This document shows, piece by piece, positions 8,901 to 17,021 of a DNA stretch of 64,000 nucleotides. A program made the translations under genes and the position numbers. Source of the DNA: Halarsenatibacter silvermanii (GTDB taxonomy: Bacteria; Bacillota; Halanaerobiia; Halanaerobiales; Halarsenatibacteraceae); contig NZ_FNGO01000012.1 in assembly GCF_900103135.1 (NCBI RefSeq), positions 1 to 64,000 of the forward strand. The letters are read 5' to 3'. A model generated the notes under the pieces. It was not told the DNA's origin. It saw only the letters and a list, made by a program, of their open reading frames with translations, and ran no database searches. Within the stretch, counting starts at the first letter, position 1; every line of letters starts with the position of its first letter.

Positions 8901-10070
8901 ATGTTTAATTACATTACAGCTGGAGAATCTCACGGTCCAGCTTTAACTGCTGTTATTAAAGATCCGCCTGCAGGACTGGAGCTGGATGTTGACGAAATCA
9001 ATTATCAGCTCAGAAGGCGCCAGGGGGGTTATGGACGCGGAGGAAGGATGAGTATTGAATCGGATAGTGTTGAGATAACCTCCGGTGTGCGTTTTGGTAA
9101 AACTCTGGGCAGTCCTTTAACGATGACTATAAAAAATAAAGACTGGGAGAACTGGCAGGATACTATGAAAATAGAAGAGAAACCTGATGATTTTCAAAAA
9201 GAAGATAGAGTCGAAAAACCACGGCCTGGACATGCCGATCTTCCCGGTGCTATAAAATATAATTTCGATGATATGAGAAATGTGCTCGAAAGAGCCAGCG
9301 CTCGAGAAACTGCCGCCAGGACAGCTGTGGCTGCAGTTTGTCGACAGTTTTTGTCTGAATTTGATATAAAAATTTTCAGTCACGTGATTCAAATTGGAGA
9401 GGTTGAAGCTCCCGGTTTTTCTGACGAAAATGTTGAGGACTTTTTTAGTTCCGTGGATAAATCAGAATTCAGATGTGCGGATAAAAATAGCGAAAAAAAG
9501 ATGAAGCAGCTTATAGATGATTGGCGCGAAAAAGGAGATTCAGCCGGGGGGGTTTTTGAAGTTGTAGCAGCCGGTGTTCCTGTTGGTCTGGGAAGTCATA
9601 TCCACTGGGACAGTAAACTGGATGCAAAATTAGCCCGGGCTTTCATGAGCATACAGGCCATAAAAGGAGTAGAATTTGGTCTGGGTTTTGAGGCGGCAGG
9701 TCGTCCCGGTTCCGAAGTTCATGACGAGATAGATTTTAAGGATTCTCGAGGGTTTTATCGACGGAGCAATAATTCTGGAGGGTTTGAAGGCGGCATCACA
9801 ATTGGAGAAAATATTAAAATCAGAGCGGCAATGAAACCAATTCCTACTCTTGCAACTCCACTCAAAACAGTTGATTATCATACAAAAGAAGACGCAAGTG
9901 CTGCCAAAGAAAGGTCAGATATTTGTGCTGTTCCTGCTGCCAGTATTGTAGGAGAAGCCGTTACAGCAATCCAACTGGCACAGAGTTTTGGCCAAAAATT
10001 TGGAGGGGACAGTTTTGGTGAAATAAGAAGAAATTTCAATAGCTATAAAAAATATTTGCAACATATTTAA
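8901..10070 (+). CDS. aroC: Chorismate synthase
   Basis: 389 residues. Converts EPSP to chorismate, using reduced FMN. Diagnostic motifs are present: TAGESHGPALTAV at the N-terminus, RRRQGGYGRGGRM, RPGHADLPGAIKY, and RASARETAARTAVAAV. Length is normal. The ATG at 8901 is 6 bases after tyrA, whose end supplies the AAAGGAGA site. It provides the branch-point substrate for tryptophan, the effector of the operon-leading TRAP protein. Confidence 0.96.
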   Translation: MFNYITAGESHGPALTAVIKDPPAGLELDVDEINYQLRRRQGGYGRGGRMSIESDSVEITSGVRFGKTLGSPLTMTIKNKDWENWQDTMKIEEKPDDFQKEDRVEKPRPGHADLPGAIKYNFDDMRNVLERASARETAARTAVAAVCRQFLSEFDIKIFSHVIQIGEVEAPGFSDENVEDFFSSVDKSEFRCADKNSEKKMKQLIDDWREKGDSAGGVFEVVAAGVPVGLGSHIHWDSKLDAKLARAFMSIQAIKGVEFGLGFEAAGRPGSEVHDEIDFKDSRGFYRRSNNSGGFEGGITIGENIKIRAAMKPIPTLATPLKTVDYHTKEDASAAKERSDICAVPAASIVGEAVTAIQLAQSFGQKFGGDSFGEIRRNFNSYKKYLQHI

Positions 10071-10087
10071 ATGTGGAGGATAATGAA

Positions 10088-11185
10088 TTGAAAAATCTGC
10101 AGATGAAATTGGGGGAAAGAAGTTATCCCATCGATATCTCTTCCGGTGGACTTGCTGAATTAGGAAGTAGAATAAAGGAAATTCTGCCCGAATCCAGAAA
10201 AATTTTAATAGCCACTGACAAAAATGTCAACAAAATTTATTCGAGTGACATAGAGAATGTTCTCACTGATTGTGGATTTTCTGTAGAAAAAAAAGTAGTG
10301 GAAGCGGGAGAAAAATCTAAATCTATTAAAATTGCTTCAGCATTTTATGATTTTATGCTCAATAATAAGTTTGAGAGGAGCTCGGTGGTTGTAGGTCTGG
10401 GAGGTGGGGTGGTTGGAGATCTGGCCGGATTTGTTGCTTCTACTTATATGCGGGGAATTAAATTTGTTCAGGTTCCTACCAGCCTTCTTGCTCAGGTCGA
10501 TAGCAGCATCGGCGGCAAAGTAGCCGTCAATCACCCTGAGGCAAAAAATGTTATAGGGGCTTTTTATCAACCGGAGTATGTTATGATCGATGTTGAAACC
10601 TTGAAAACACTGCCAGACCGGGAGTTCAAAGGAGGTTTGGCCGAGATAATAAAACACGGTTATGGATTTGATCCCGCTTTTTTTGAATTTTTATCGGAAA
10701 ACAAAAATGCCATCAAAAATAAAGAGGAAAAGCCTCTCAAAGAAATGATTTACAGGTCCTGCTTGATCAAAAAAAGAGTTGTCCAGCGTGATGAAAGAGA
10801 AACAGGTGAAAGAGCAAAACTCAATCTTGGTCACACGGTAGCCCATGCTCTGGAAGCTGCAGGTGAATTTTCCGGACTCAATCATGGAGAGGCTGTTGCG
10901 GTTGGGATGGTGGCGGAATCGATTCTTGCTGAGAAAGAAGGTTTAATATACAGGCGAAATCGGGATGAATTAATCGATCTTTTAAAATCCTATTCTCTGC
11001 CAATTTCTGTTCCAGAAGAAATAGACATTTCTTCTTTGATCGCTGCTATGTCCAAGGATAAGAAAATATATCATGGTCGAGTCAATTTTTCTCTGCCGGC
11101 CGGAACTGGCCAAACAAAAATATATAGAAACTGGAGCAAAGAAAATCTGATTGATGCTCTGGAAAAGACTAAAAAAATCGATTAA
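10088..11185 (+). CDS. aroB: 3-dehydroquinate synthase
   Basis: 365 residues from the preferred TTG. NAD- and metal-dependent cyclisation of DAHP to 3-dehydroquinate. Seen: GGGVVGDLAGFVASTYMRGI, VPTSLLAQVDSSIGGK, and the metal ligands in AEIIKHG, NLGHTVAHALE and NHGEAVAVGM. An in-frame GTG at 10073 overlaps the GGAGGA ribosome binding site at 10075-10080, whereas TTG at 10088 is 7 bases after it and is the better start. Last enzyme gene of the aromatic run. aroD/Q, aroE and aroK are not in the window. Confidence 0.95.
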   Translation: MKNLQMKLGERSYPIDISSGGLAELGSRIKEILPESRKILIATDKNVNKIYSSDIENVLTDCGFSVEKKVVEAGEKSKSIKIASAFYDFMLNNKFERSSVVVGLGGGVVGDLAGFVASTYMRGIKFVQVPTSLLAQVDSSIGGKVAVNHPEAKNVIGAFYQPEYVMIDVETLKTLPDREFKGGLAEIIKHGYGFDPAFFEFLSENKNAIKNKEEKPLKEMIYRSCLIKKRVVQRDERETGERAKLNLGHTVAHALEAAGEFSGLNHGEAVAVGMVAESILAEKEGLIYRRNRDELIDLLKSYSLPISVPEEIDISSLIAAMSKDKKIYHGRVNFSLPAGTGQTKIYRNWSKENLIDALEKTKKID

Positions 11186-11193
11186 ATGAGGAG

Positions 11194-11934
11194 GTGATCA
11201 TATTCGGCGAGGAAAAAGCCGGGATTAAAAACGAGAGAACTTGCGAACGAATCGGCAGCAACAGAAAAATCCCTTTCCTGATAACTAGTTCATATTTCCT
11301 CTCTTTTCTGTTTATCAGAATAGCCGTAATAATTGCTGGATCCGTACAGAGCCCGGCCTCACAGGCAGCTAAATCGGGCGAACTGAGATTTTACATCGGA
11401 ACCAATATAATCCTTTTTGGTTATCATATCCATCATCTTGTAATTGGGATATTTTTGATAGCGCTGGCAGGCTGGTTTGCCATTGTTGGCTCCCAAAAAA
11501 TCTCGAGATCGGAACTGGCCATTATGTATGGAATAGGAATGGGACTTTTTATGGATGAGGTAGGCATGCTGTTATCCTGGGGAGATTACTGGTCAACCAC
11601 CACCTATGTTTTAAGCCTGCTGCTGGCCGGAATATTTCTAAACGTGATTTATTTCCCTGATTTCTGGGCTGAAGTTAGAGGTCAGCTAAAACACACAAAT
11701 CCACAGCATTTTATTTCCGTGAGAGATACCAGCAGAAATTTTGTCATCAGGGGGGTTGATATAGTGGCGGAAGAAGCCAGTGATACAAACAAAATTACAG
11801 GAACATTTTCTGGAATTATTTATATAGGTGTAGGCCTTTTGGTAATTGCTTATCCCGATCTTGTTTATTACTGGGTTGCTGGGGGTTTTCTGCTTCAGGG
11901 TATTTCAGCCCTGGTCCAGACCTGGAAAGCTTAA
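11194..11934 (+). CDS. Integral membrane protein of unknown function
   Basis: About 246 residues with five or six hydrophobic segments (near 28-48, 70-92, 105-122, 135-152, 205-240). Notable are a GYHIHHLVIGI motif (His-rich, near 75-85) and GIGMGLFMDEVGML in the next helix, which look like a conserved metal or lipid-facing site; I do not recognise the family. The start is odd. The only conventional codon, GTG at 11194, overlaps the AGGAGG site (11189-11194). The next plausibly spaced codon is ATA at 11200, and no ATG, GTG or TTG follows before the first helix. It follows aroB by 8 bases and may share its transcript. Confidence 0.75.
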   Translation: MIIFGEEKAGIKNERTCERIGSNRKIPFLITSSYFLSFLFIRIAVIIAGSVQSPASQAAKSGELRFYIGTNIILFGYHIHHLVIGIFLIALAGWFAIVGSQKISRSELAIMYGIGMGLFMDEVGMLLSWGDYWSTTTYVLSLLLAGIFLNVIYFPDFWAEVRGQLKHTNPQHFISVRDTSRNFVIRGVDIVAEEASDTNKITGTFSGIIYIGVGLLVIAYPDLVYYWVAGGFLLQGISALVQTWKA

Positions 11935-11952
11935 ATATTTAGAGATTTCCAG
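11922..11952. terminator. Weak hairpin between convergent genes
   Basis: CTGGAAA (11922-11928) and TTTCCAG (11946-11952) can pair across the two stop codons of the convergent neighbours. The loop is 17 bases and there is no T-run, so termination here is uncertain. Confidence 0.25.
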
Positions 11953-12601
11953 CCATCCAATTGCAGCGATCTACTCTTAATTTTTGGGCATCTATATCGC
12001 TGTTTTCAGGGTAAATTTCAAACATTTTATTGCCATAATTGATCAAATCTTTTAAATAAATCGGTTCGTAAGCAGCTCTTCCTCTACCATGAGCATCGGC
12101 CAGTAATATCTGGCAAAATTGTTCAAAACTAAGGGGAGAATTATTTATATCCACCAGCAGGTCGACTTTTGTACCGGGTCTTAACTTGGGAAAGTAATGT
12201 CCCTTCATGTGAAGTCTGGCTGCGGTCAGGGCGGCTTTTTCCCAGGCAGGCAGGACTCCCAGTCGCCGGGATAACCTGATGATATATGTGTCTGCTTTTT
12301 TTTCGTGATCATAATGATGAGGCCTGGCCTTTAAAGGAGTGGCCTGCTTGCCAAAATCATGCAGCAAAGCAGCATATCTAACCATTGCCGACAGGGTAAG
12401 CTGGGCTGCTTTATTTACTACCAGAAGCGAATGACGCCAGGCGTCCCCTTCGGGATGTCCATCTTCAGGTTGAGATACTTCTTTTAAATTGTACAGTTCT
12501 TCAAGGCAATCATAATATTTTTGTTCATTTAATTCTGCCAGTTTTTTACCCGGCCTATCAGAATGAATTATTGCTTTGAACTTGCTGCCTGAACAATCCA
12601 C
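11939..12601 (-). CDS. Stand-alone HD phosphohydrolase resembling the CCA-tRNA nucleotidyltransferase HD domain
   Basis: 220 residues. The pattern PEDGHPEGDAWRHSLLVV, RYAALLHDFGKQATP, HHYDHE and ADAHGRG closely follows the C-terminal HD domain of E. coli Cca, which has phosphatase and 2',3'-cyclic phosphodiesterase activity. The polymerase head of Cca is absent: only about 30 residues precede the HD region. So this is an isolated HD enzyme whose substrate may be a nucleotide or an RNA end; that part is inference. Start GTG at 12601 follows GGGGGAGA. It is convergent with the membrane protein gene (4-base gap). Confidence 0.8.
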   Translation of the reverse strand: MDCSGSKFKAIIHSDRPGKKLAELNEQKYYDCLEELYNLKEVSQPEDGHPEGDAWRHSLLVVNKAAQLTLSAMVRYAALLHDFGKQATPLKARPHHYDHEKKADTYIIRLSRRLGVLPAWEKAALTAARLHMKGHYFPKLRPGTKVDLLVDINNSPLSFEQFCQILLADAHGRGRAAYEPIYLKDLINYGNKMFEIYPENSDIDAQKLRVDRCNWMAGNL

Positions 12602-12722
12602 TCTTTCTCCCCCTATTTTGTGCTCTTTATTTATTTTTTTCTTTCTTGCTGGCAGATATTCCTTCTATCACAGCTGATTTTATTTTAAAAGAGATGGGTA
12701 TTTTGGTGGGGGGGATTTTTTA

Positions 12723-13502
12723 ATGATAAAAACTCTGGTTTCACCTATTTTTACTCTTTTGGTTTTTATGATCTTATCGATAATTATATCGGAAAAAAAA
12801 TCATCCAGATATCACCGCAGAAATACTGGCGGCTGGAAATTTCTTTTGGTTCCTGTTTTACTTCTGTGGATTTTAAGCACTCCTATTTTTGTTGATTTTA
12901 CAGCTGAAATTTGGGAAAAACCCTACAGTTCTCCGGAAATGATTAAACCTGGAGAAACTGATGAGGTTGAGGCAGTGACAGTTTTAAGCGGAGGAATTAA
13001 TAAAGGTCTTTATCCCGAGCAGGATCTTCCCGGAGACGGCACTATTCACAGAACTTATCGCGGGACAAAATATTTCCAGAAGACTGTTAACGCTGATCAT
13101 TTAGTCTTTCAGGGCCGGATGTCCGGCGAAAATCCTGAAGCAGGGGTTAAACTTATGAGAGATCAGGCTAAAAATATGGGTGTTAACCCCGAAAAAATTT
13201 TATTGGAAGCTAAATCTCGTAACACCAGGGAGCATCCTCTTGAGCTTCTCAATAAAAGTGAAATTAAAGCTGAAACCTCCATAGCTATTGTTACTTCAGC
13301 CTGGCATATGCGTCGATCCGAAAGAGAATTTTCGCTTTATTTTGAAGATGTTACTCCGGTTCCTGCTGAATTTATTTCCGGAGATCTGCCGGGCGGCTTA
13401 AAAAACTATTTTCCCAGAGCTTCGAGTCTTAGAAATAACACCAGATTATTACATGAGATCATAGGCTGCTTATGGTATCGATTTCTTAATTTTATAAACT
13501 GA
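12723..13502 (+). CDS. DUF218/YdcF-ElyC-like membrane protein
   Basis: 259 residues. Two N-terminal membrane helices (about 3-22 and 38-58) are followed by an extracytoplasmic domain with the DUF218 features VTVLSGGIN, ADHLVFQGRM, ILLEAKSRNTREHP and IVTSAWHMRRS. Members such as ElyC/SanA/YdcF are linked to envelope polysaccharide or lipid-carrier metabolism, but the reaction is unknown. The ATG follows a G-rich GGGGGGGATT stretch. cobT begins 23 bases later and may be co-transcribed. Confidence 0.85.
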   Translation: MIKTLVSPIFTLLVFMILSIIISEKKSSRYHRRNTGGWKFLLVPVLLLWILSTPIFVDFTAEIWEKPYSSPEMIKPGETDEVEAVTVLSGGINKGLYPEQDLPGDGTIHRTYRGTKYFQKTVNADHLVFQGRMSGENPEAGVKLMRDQAKNMGVNPEKILLEAKSRNTREHPLELLNKSEIKAETSIAIVTSAWHMRRSEREFSLYFEDVTPVPAEFISGDLPGGLKNYFPRASSLRNNTRLLHEIIGCLWYRFLNFIN

Positions 13503-13525
13503 AAGGAAAGAGGAGGAAGCGGTAT

Positions 13526-14578
13526 ATGATGAAAAGAATCAATGAAATTTCTTCGCAAATTGATGAGCCTGACATCGAGGCTATGAAAAAAGCGGGCAAA
13601 AGATTGGACTCCCTGACCAAACCACCGGGGAGTCTGGGAAAGTTAGAAGATATAGTACAAAAACTGGCCGGCATAACAGGCAATATAAAACCAGCTGTAA
13701 AAAACCGTACTCATCTGCTCATGGCGGCTGACCACGGCGTAGCAGATGAAGGAGTGAGCGCTGTTCCTTCTGAAGTGACAGAATTTATGGTTTATAATTT
13801 TTTAGAAGGAGGTGCAGCTATAAACGTTCTCTGCAGACAGGCTGAAACAGAATTAAAAGTTTTTGATCTGGGGATTAATAATGACATCGAGCATGAAGAT
13901 ATTATAGATAGAAAAATTAAATACGGTACTGATAATATTGTCAATGGACCGGCTATGAGCAGGAGTGAAGCAATTTCTTCGATTGAGACGGGCATTGAGG
14001 CTGCCTGTAAGTGCGCAGAATCGGGCGCAGACATCATCAGCACTGGAGAGATGGGTATTGCCAATACTACTCCCAGCAGCGCCATAGCTGCCGTAATGAC
14101 GTCTCGAAGCGTGGAAGATGTCGTGGGCAGAGGGTCGGGTATCGATCAAAAAACTTTTGAAAAAAAGAAAGAGATTGTAAAGAAGGCGATAAAGGTAAAT
14201 GATCCTGATCCTCAGAACAGCATTGAAGTTCTGGCTGATCTGGGAGGACTGGAAATTGGCGGTATGACGGGGGTGATACTGGGATCGGCAGCATCTTCTC
14301 TGCCGGTTTTGCTGGACGGCTTTATCTGTGGAGTGGCGGCTTTGCTGGCCTGCAATATTAACTCCGGTGTGAAAGATTATTTAATCCCTTCTCATAAATC
14401 AGTTGAACCCGGACATGTAAAAATTTATCAAGAAATGGGACTTGAACCCATGCTCGACCTCGATATGCGGCTGGGAGAAGGCACCGGGGCTGTTTTAAAT
14501 ATAAATCAGATAGAGGCTGCCTGCAGAATGATCGATGAGATGGCCACATTTGCAGAAGCCGGTATGGACTTAGATTAG
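13526..14578 (+). CDS. cobT: Nicotinate-nucleotide--dimethylbenzimidazole phosphoribosyltransferase
   Basis: 350 residues, full length. Makes alpha-ribazole phosphate for the lower ligand of cobalamin. Conserved: LTKPPGSLGKLED at the N-terminus, MAADHGVADEGVSA, TGEMGIANTTPSSA and the C-terminal RLGEGTGAVL carrying the catalytic Glu. Two consecutive ATGs follow AGAGGAGGAAGCG; the first is used. No other cobalamin genes are nearby, but a pterin/corrinoid-type methyltransferase lies 2.4 kb downstream, so B12 salvage serving methyl transfer is a reasonable link. Confidence 0.95.
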   Translation: MMKRINEISSQIDEPDIEAMKKAGKRLDSLTKPPGSLGKLEDIVQKLAGITGNIKPAVKNRTHLLMAADHGVADEGVSAVPSEVTEFMVYNFLEGGAAINVLCRQAETELKVFDLGINNDIEHEDIIDRKIKYGTDNIVNGPAMSRSEAISSIETGIEAACKCAESGADIISTGEMGIANTTPSSAIAAVMTSRSVEDVVGRGSGIDQKTFEKKKEIVKKAIKVNDPDPQNSIEVLADLGGLEIGGMTGVILGSAASSLPVLLDGFICGVAALLACNINSGVKDYLIPSHKSVEPGHVKIYQEMGLEPMLDLDMRLGEGTGAVLNINQIEAACRMIDEMATFAEAGMDLD

Positions 14579-14657
14579 ATAATGTTGTAATGACAGGAAT
14601 ATAAATATATTTTTAATAGTATTTTTTGAATTATATCAAAAAAAGGGGATATATAAA

Positions 14658-15326
14658 ATGTGGCAGCCCGTAACTTTCGAAGAAAGACTTATAAATAAAT
14701 ATTTTAAGGATTTAAAGGGTGATCTATATCTAAAGGTTGAACTGGGCGAAACCGAGGGCAAAAGCGAACCCATTGCGATTAGTGCCCTGTTGATTTCGTC
14801 TGCTGGAAATAATGTGCACCTTCCCGAGGATTACAGCAACCCTCTTCTGGCTGAAGCTGCAGAAGGAAAGGATATCAACATTATAGAAAGCTGTCATACA
14901 GCCGATGGGGAGATGTTAGGAAAGCTTCTGGTCGGAACGGATCTGGTCAAAAAAAGATTATCTCCAGCAAGTATAAATAGGGTGCTCTTATGCGGTCAGA
15001 AAAATGTCAATATAGAAGATTTTGCCAGAGAACGGAATATAAAAATTATAGAGTATGAGAACTTAAATTTTGCGGAGATAAGTGCTGCTGACTCCAAAAG
15101 AAGCCAGAAATTTGTTGATATAAGAAAAAAACCTGATGAAAGCAGAAAGCGGGCATTTTTGAAGGGGTGGAAGGATGCCGTTTCGGGGGATATTTATTCC
15201 GGGGCTTATGATTACAAGACTCATGCCAATATGGGCAATCTATTTGGCTGGATTTATGGTGATGTCAATAAAAGTTTTAGGAAAAAAACCTGGGAAAGGT
15301 ATATTGATAAAAGTGAAGGAATATAA
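14658..15326 (+). CDS. Hypothetical protein
   Basis: 222 residues, soluble, with a good AAAAGGGGATAT ribosome binding site before the ATG. I do not recognise a family. Seen features are NVHLPEDYSNPLLAEA, ESCHTADGEMLGKLLVG and a C-terminal segment rich in Trp, Tyr and Lys (GWKDAVSGDIYSGAYDY ... GNLFGWIYGDVNKSF). One central part (INRVLLCGQKNVNIEDFA) has beta-strand/helix periodicity like a Rossmann-type fold. It directly precedes repeat copy A and is separated from cobT by 79 AT-rich bases. Confidence 0.7.
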   Translation: MWQPVTFEERLINKYFKDLKGDLYLKVELGETEGKSEPIAISALLISSAGNNVHLPEDYSNPLLAEAAEGKDINIIESCHTADGEMLGKLLVGTDLVKKRLSPASINRVLLCGQKNVNIEDFARERNIKIIEYENLNFAEISAADSKRSQKFVDIRKKPDESRKRAFLKGWKDAVSGDIYSGAYDYKTHANMGNLFGWIYGDVNKSFRKKTWERYIDKSEGI

Positions 15327-15501
15327 ATAAGGATCTTCCTTTCTTCAGCTGGTAAATAGGTGTGTTAAAAAATTGCGCCCCCTTCGCATAAGCTCGTCCC
15401 TGAGCTCACGTCAGCCCAACACATCCAGAGCCGGGCCATTATTTTTGGCCATGGACTTAATCAGAGTTTCGAAAAATTTCGAGTATCATTTTGCTTTATA
15501 A
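15327..15501 (+). repeat. Dispersed 3' repeat element, copy A
   Basis: From just after the stop codon of the hypothetical gene to about 15501 this region matches, with scattered substitutions and small indels, the reverse complement of 37949-38125. Well-kept words are TTCAGCTGGTAAATAGGT, CCCTTCGCA, TCCCTGAG, GGCCATGGACTTAATC and TTTCGAGTAT. Short hairpins are kept: CTGA/TCAG at 15400-15414 and GCCC/GGGC at 15414-15436. No reading frame crosses it. It lies between convergent genes and reads in the direction of the upstream gene. Confidence 0.85.
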
Positions 15502-15530
15502 AATATATGCGCGCTGAAAAGATTGGTTTT

Positions 15531-15558
15531 GGTGCCGGCATTTGTTGTGGCCGGCACC
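15531..15558. other. GC-rich hairpin downstream of the baeRF gene
   Basis: Perfect 9-bp inverted repeat GGTGCCGGC / GCCGGCACC with a 10-base loop, 48 bases beyond the baeRF stop codon on the minus strand. No T-run follows on either strand, so it is not a classical terminator; it could block 3' exonucleases or be a binding site. Confidence 0.5.
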
Positions 15559-15605
15559 TAAGATTTTCCATCTGTAAAGTTAGATTCAGTTTTAACTGTT
15601 CCAGC

Positions 15606-16748
15606 TTAATATCTGTATATTGCGCAAATATCAGCATTATCCGGCATTTCTTCTTGAGTCATAAGAAAAATTTGACCGCCTGTTTTAAGTGTGTTAATTG
15701 CAGCTAAATTGGGCAGGCTATAGCCTGTGGTAGAGCTTTGATTGTTCTTAATTCTATTTTCCTCCTGATCAAAAATTCCTGCAGGTTCATCTAACTCATT
15801 GAGGAGGAGAGTGTCCACTCTTCCCTGGTGAGAAGCTGAAAGTATTTCTTCCAGTTCCGCTGACGTTTTTTTGGTATTTTTTAATTCCCTGTACTGATCG
15901 CTTATTTCCTGATGCGGTTTTTTGAAATGGGGCTGAATAACATCCAGGGATTTATCCAAAATTTCTTCTCGGGCCAATCTGTCGGGGCTGCCCTGAATAA
16001 ATTTTTCCTGCAGACCCTTGTAATCAAAAACTTTCTTAATGTGGGGAAAAAGTTCTTTTACACACATCACGAATAAAGGGAAATCTTGTTCCTGAAGATG
16101 ATCATTTAGAGAGTCGTGCACTTCGTTCAAATATTTGATCAATCTTGCGGGAACTTTTTGATCGCGTTCATCATGGCCGTGGTGAATTACCGATGTTCCT
16201 CCTCTGGAAGCAGAGTGTTGTTGAGTGGAGGACTGCCGGTCGTCGTCAGCTATTACTTCATCAAGGTTCTCGGGCATGTCAGGGATTTCAACCAACTCTA
16301 TTTCTTGAGGAGTTCCCTGAAAAAATCGGCAGCTTTTTCGGCTTACAGCCAGAAGAAAGAATCTTTTCTCGGAGAAAATTTCAGGAATTAAAGGAGAAAT
16401 ATAAAAATATTTTTCGAGCTTTATTTTAGGCTCAAATTTTAGAGGGAGCCTGTAAATTTTGAAATCTCTTTGGCTTTTCAGGATTGCCAGCCCCCTGCTC
16501 TGCTCAAGCCAGAAGTCCCTATCATTTAACAAATTTTCCAGAGGATGGAGAAATTCATCTGCTTCTTCCCCTTCGATATCCCAGGCCCTGAGTTTATTTC
16601 GGGCTTCCCTGTAAAGGTTTTTGAATTGAATTTTCATCTTTTCAACTGCCTCTCCAGCAGAAGATTCCGCGGGCATAAACATTGTCAGGCAGGGCCTATT
16701 GTTCTCATTAAGGAGATCTTTGATCTCTGCTTTTGTGATTTTATCCAT
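15606..16748 (-). CDS. Bacterial eRF1-like protein (baeRF family)
   Basis: 380 residues. Order of features: N-terminal helical region (NRPCLTMFMPA ... LYREARNKL), a VLRF1-like central domain (FFLLAVSRKSCRFFQGTPQEIELVE), a loop with SVIHHGHDE, and a C-terminal Pelota/eL30-like domain ending ALCAIYRY-type (here DNADICAIYRY). This matches bacterial relatives of archaeal/eukaryotic release factor 1, thought to act on ribosomes; the exact activity is not established. The first ATG is at 16763, but ATG 16748 has GGGAGGAGATATT directly before it and is preferred. It is transcribed alone, convergent with the hypothetical gene. Confidence 0.8.
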   Translation of the reverse strand: MDKITKAEIKDLLNENNRPCLTMFMPAESSAGEAVEKMKIQFKNLYREARNKLRAWDIEGEEADEFLHPLENLLNDRDFWLEQSRGLAILKSQRDFKIYRLPLKFEPKIKLEKYFYISPLIPEIFSEKRFFLLAVSRKSCRFFQGTPQEIELVEIPDMPENLDEVIADDDRQSSTQQHSASRGGTSVIHHGHDERDQKVPARLIKYLNEVHDSLNDHLQEQDFPLFVMCVKELFPHIKKVFDYKGLQEKFIQGSPDRLAREEILDKSLDVIQPHFKKPHQEISDQYRELKNTKKTSAELEEILSASHQGRVDTLLLNELDEPAGIFDQEENRIKNNQSSTTGYSLPNLAAINTLKTGGQIFLMTQEEMPDNADICAIYRY

Positions 16749-16933
16749 AATATCTCCTCCCAAATAATTTAGATTTCTCGGAATTTAAAGTTTGACTTTT
16801 CTGATATTAATTATTATGTGCTGTCAATAAGATGAATCCGACTGTGCTTTTAATGATATCAGGAGCCTAACCGGTTTGCAACAGAAATTTTAATCACTGT
16901 TTCACTTTAATTTTTTTCAAAAAAAGATTATAA

Positions 16934-16939
16934 TATTAT
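16934..16939 (+). promoter_or_regulatory. Possible -10 region for the methyltransferase gene
   Basis: The AT-rich stretch around 16928-16940 contains GATTATAATATTATAG with a TATAAT-type -10 about 85-90 bases before the methyltransferase start. The -35 is not convincing. Confidence 0.3.
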
Positions 16940-17021
16940 AGTGAGGGTGTATACTAACATTTTACAGAAACATTGAGATTAATGGATTAAAATTACATTT
17001 AACTACAAGGGGGTTAAATTA

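Noticed and set aside
13792-14294. Minus-strand frames opposite cobT
   Set aside because: They mirror conserved cobT codons and lack initiation signals.
15531-15558. Perfect 9-bp GC hairpin as terminator of the baeRF gene
   Set aside because: No T-run follows on either strand, so it is listed only as a hairpin of unknown role.
16116-16429. Two overlapping plus-strand frames within the baeRF gene
   Set aside because: Antisense to a recognised protein and with no plausible start signals or known motifs.
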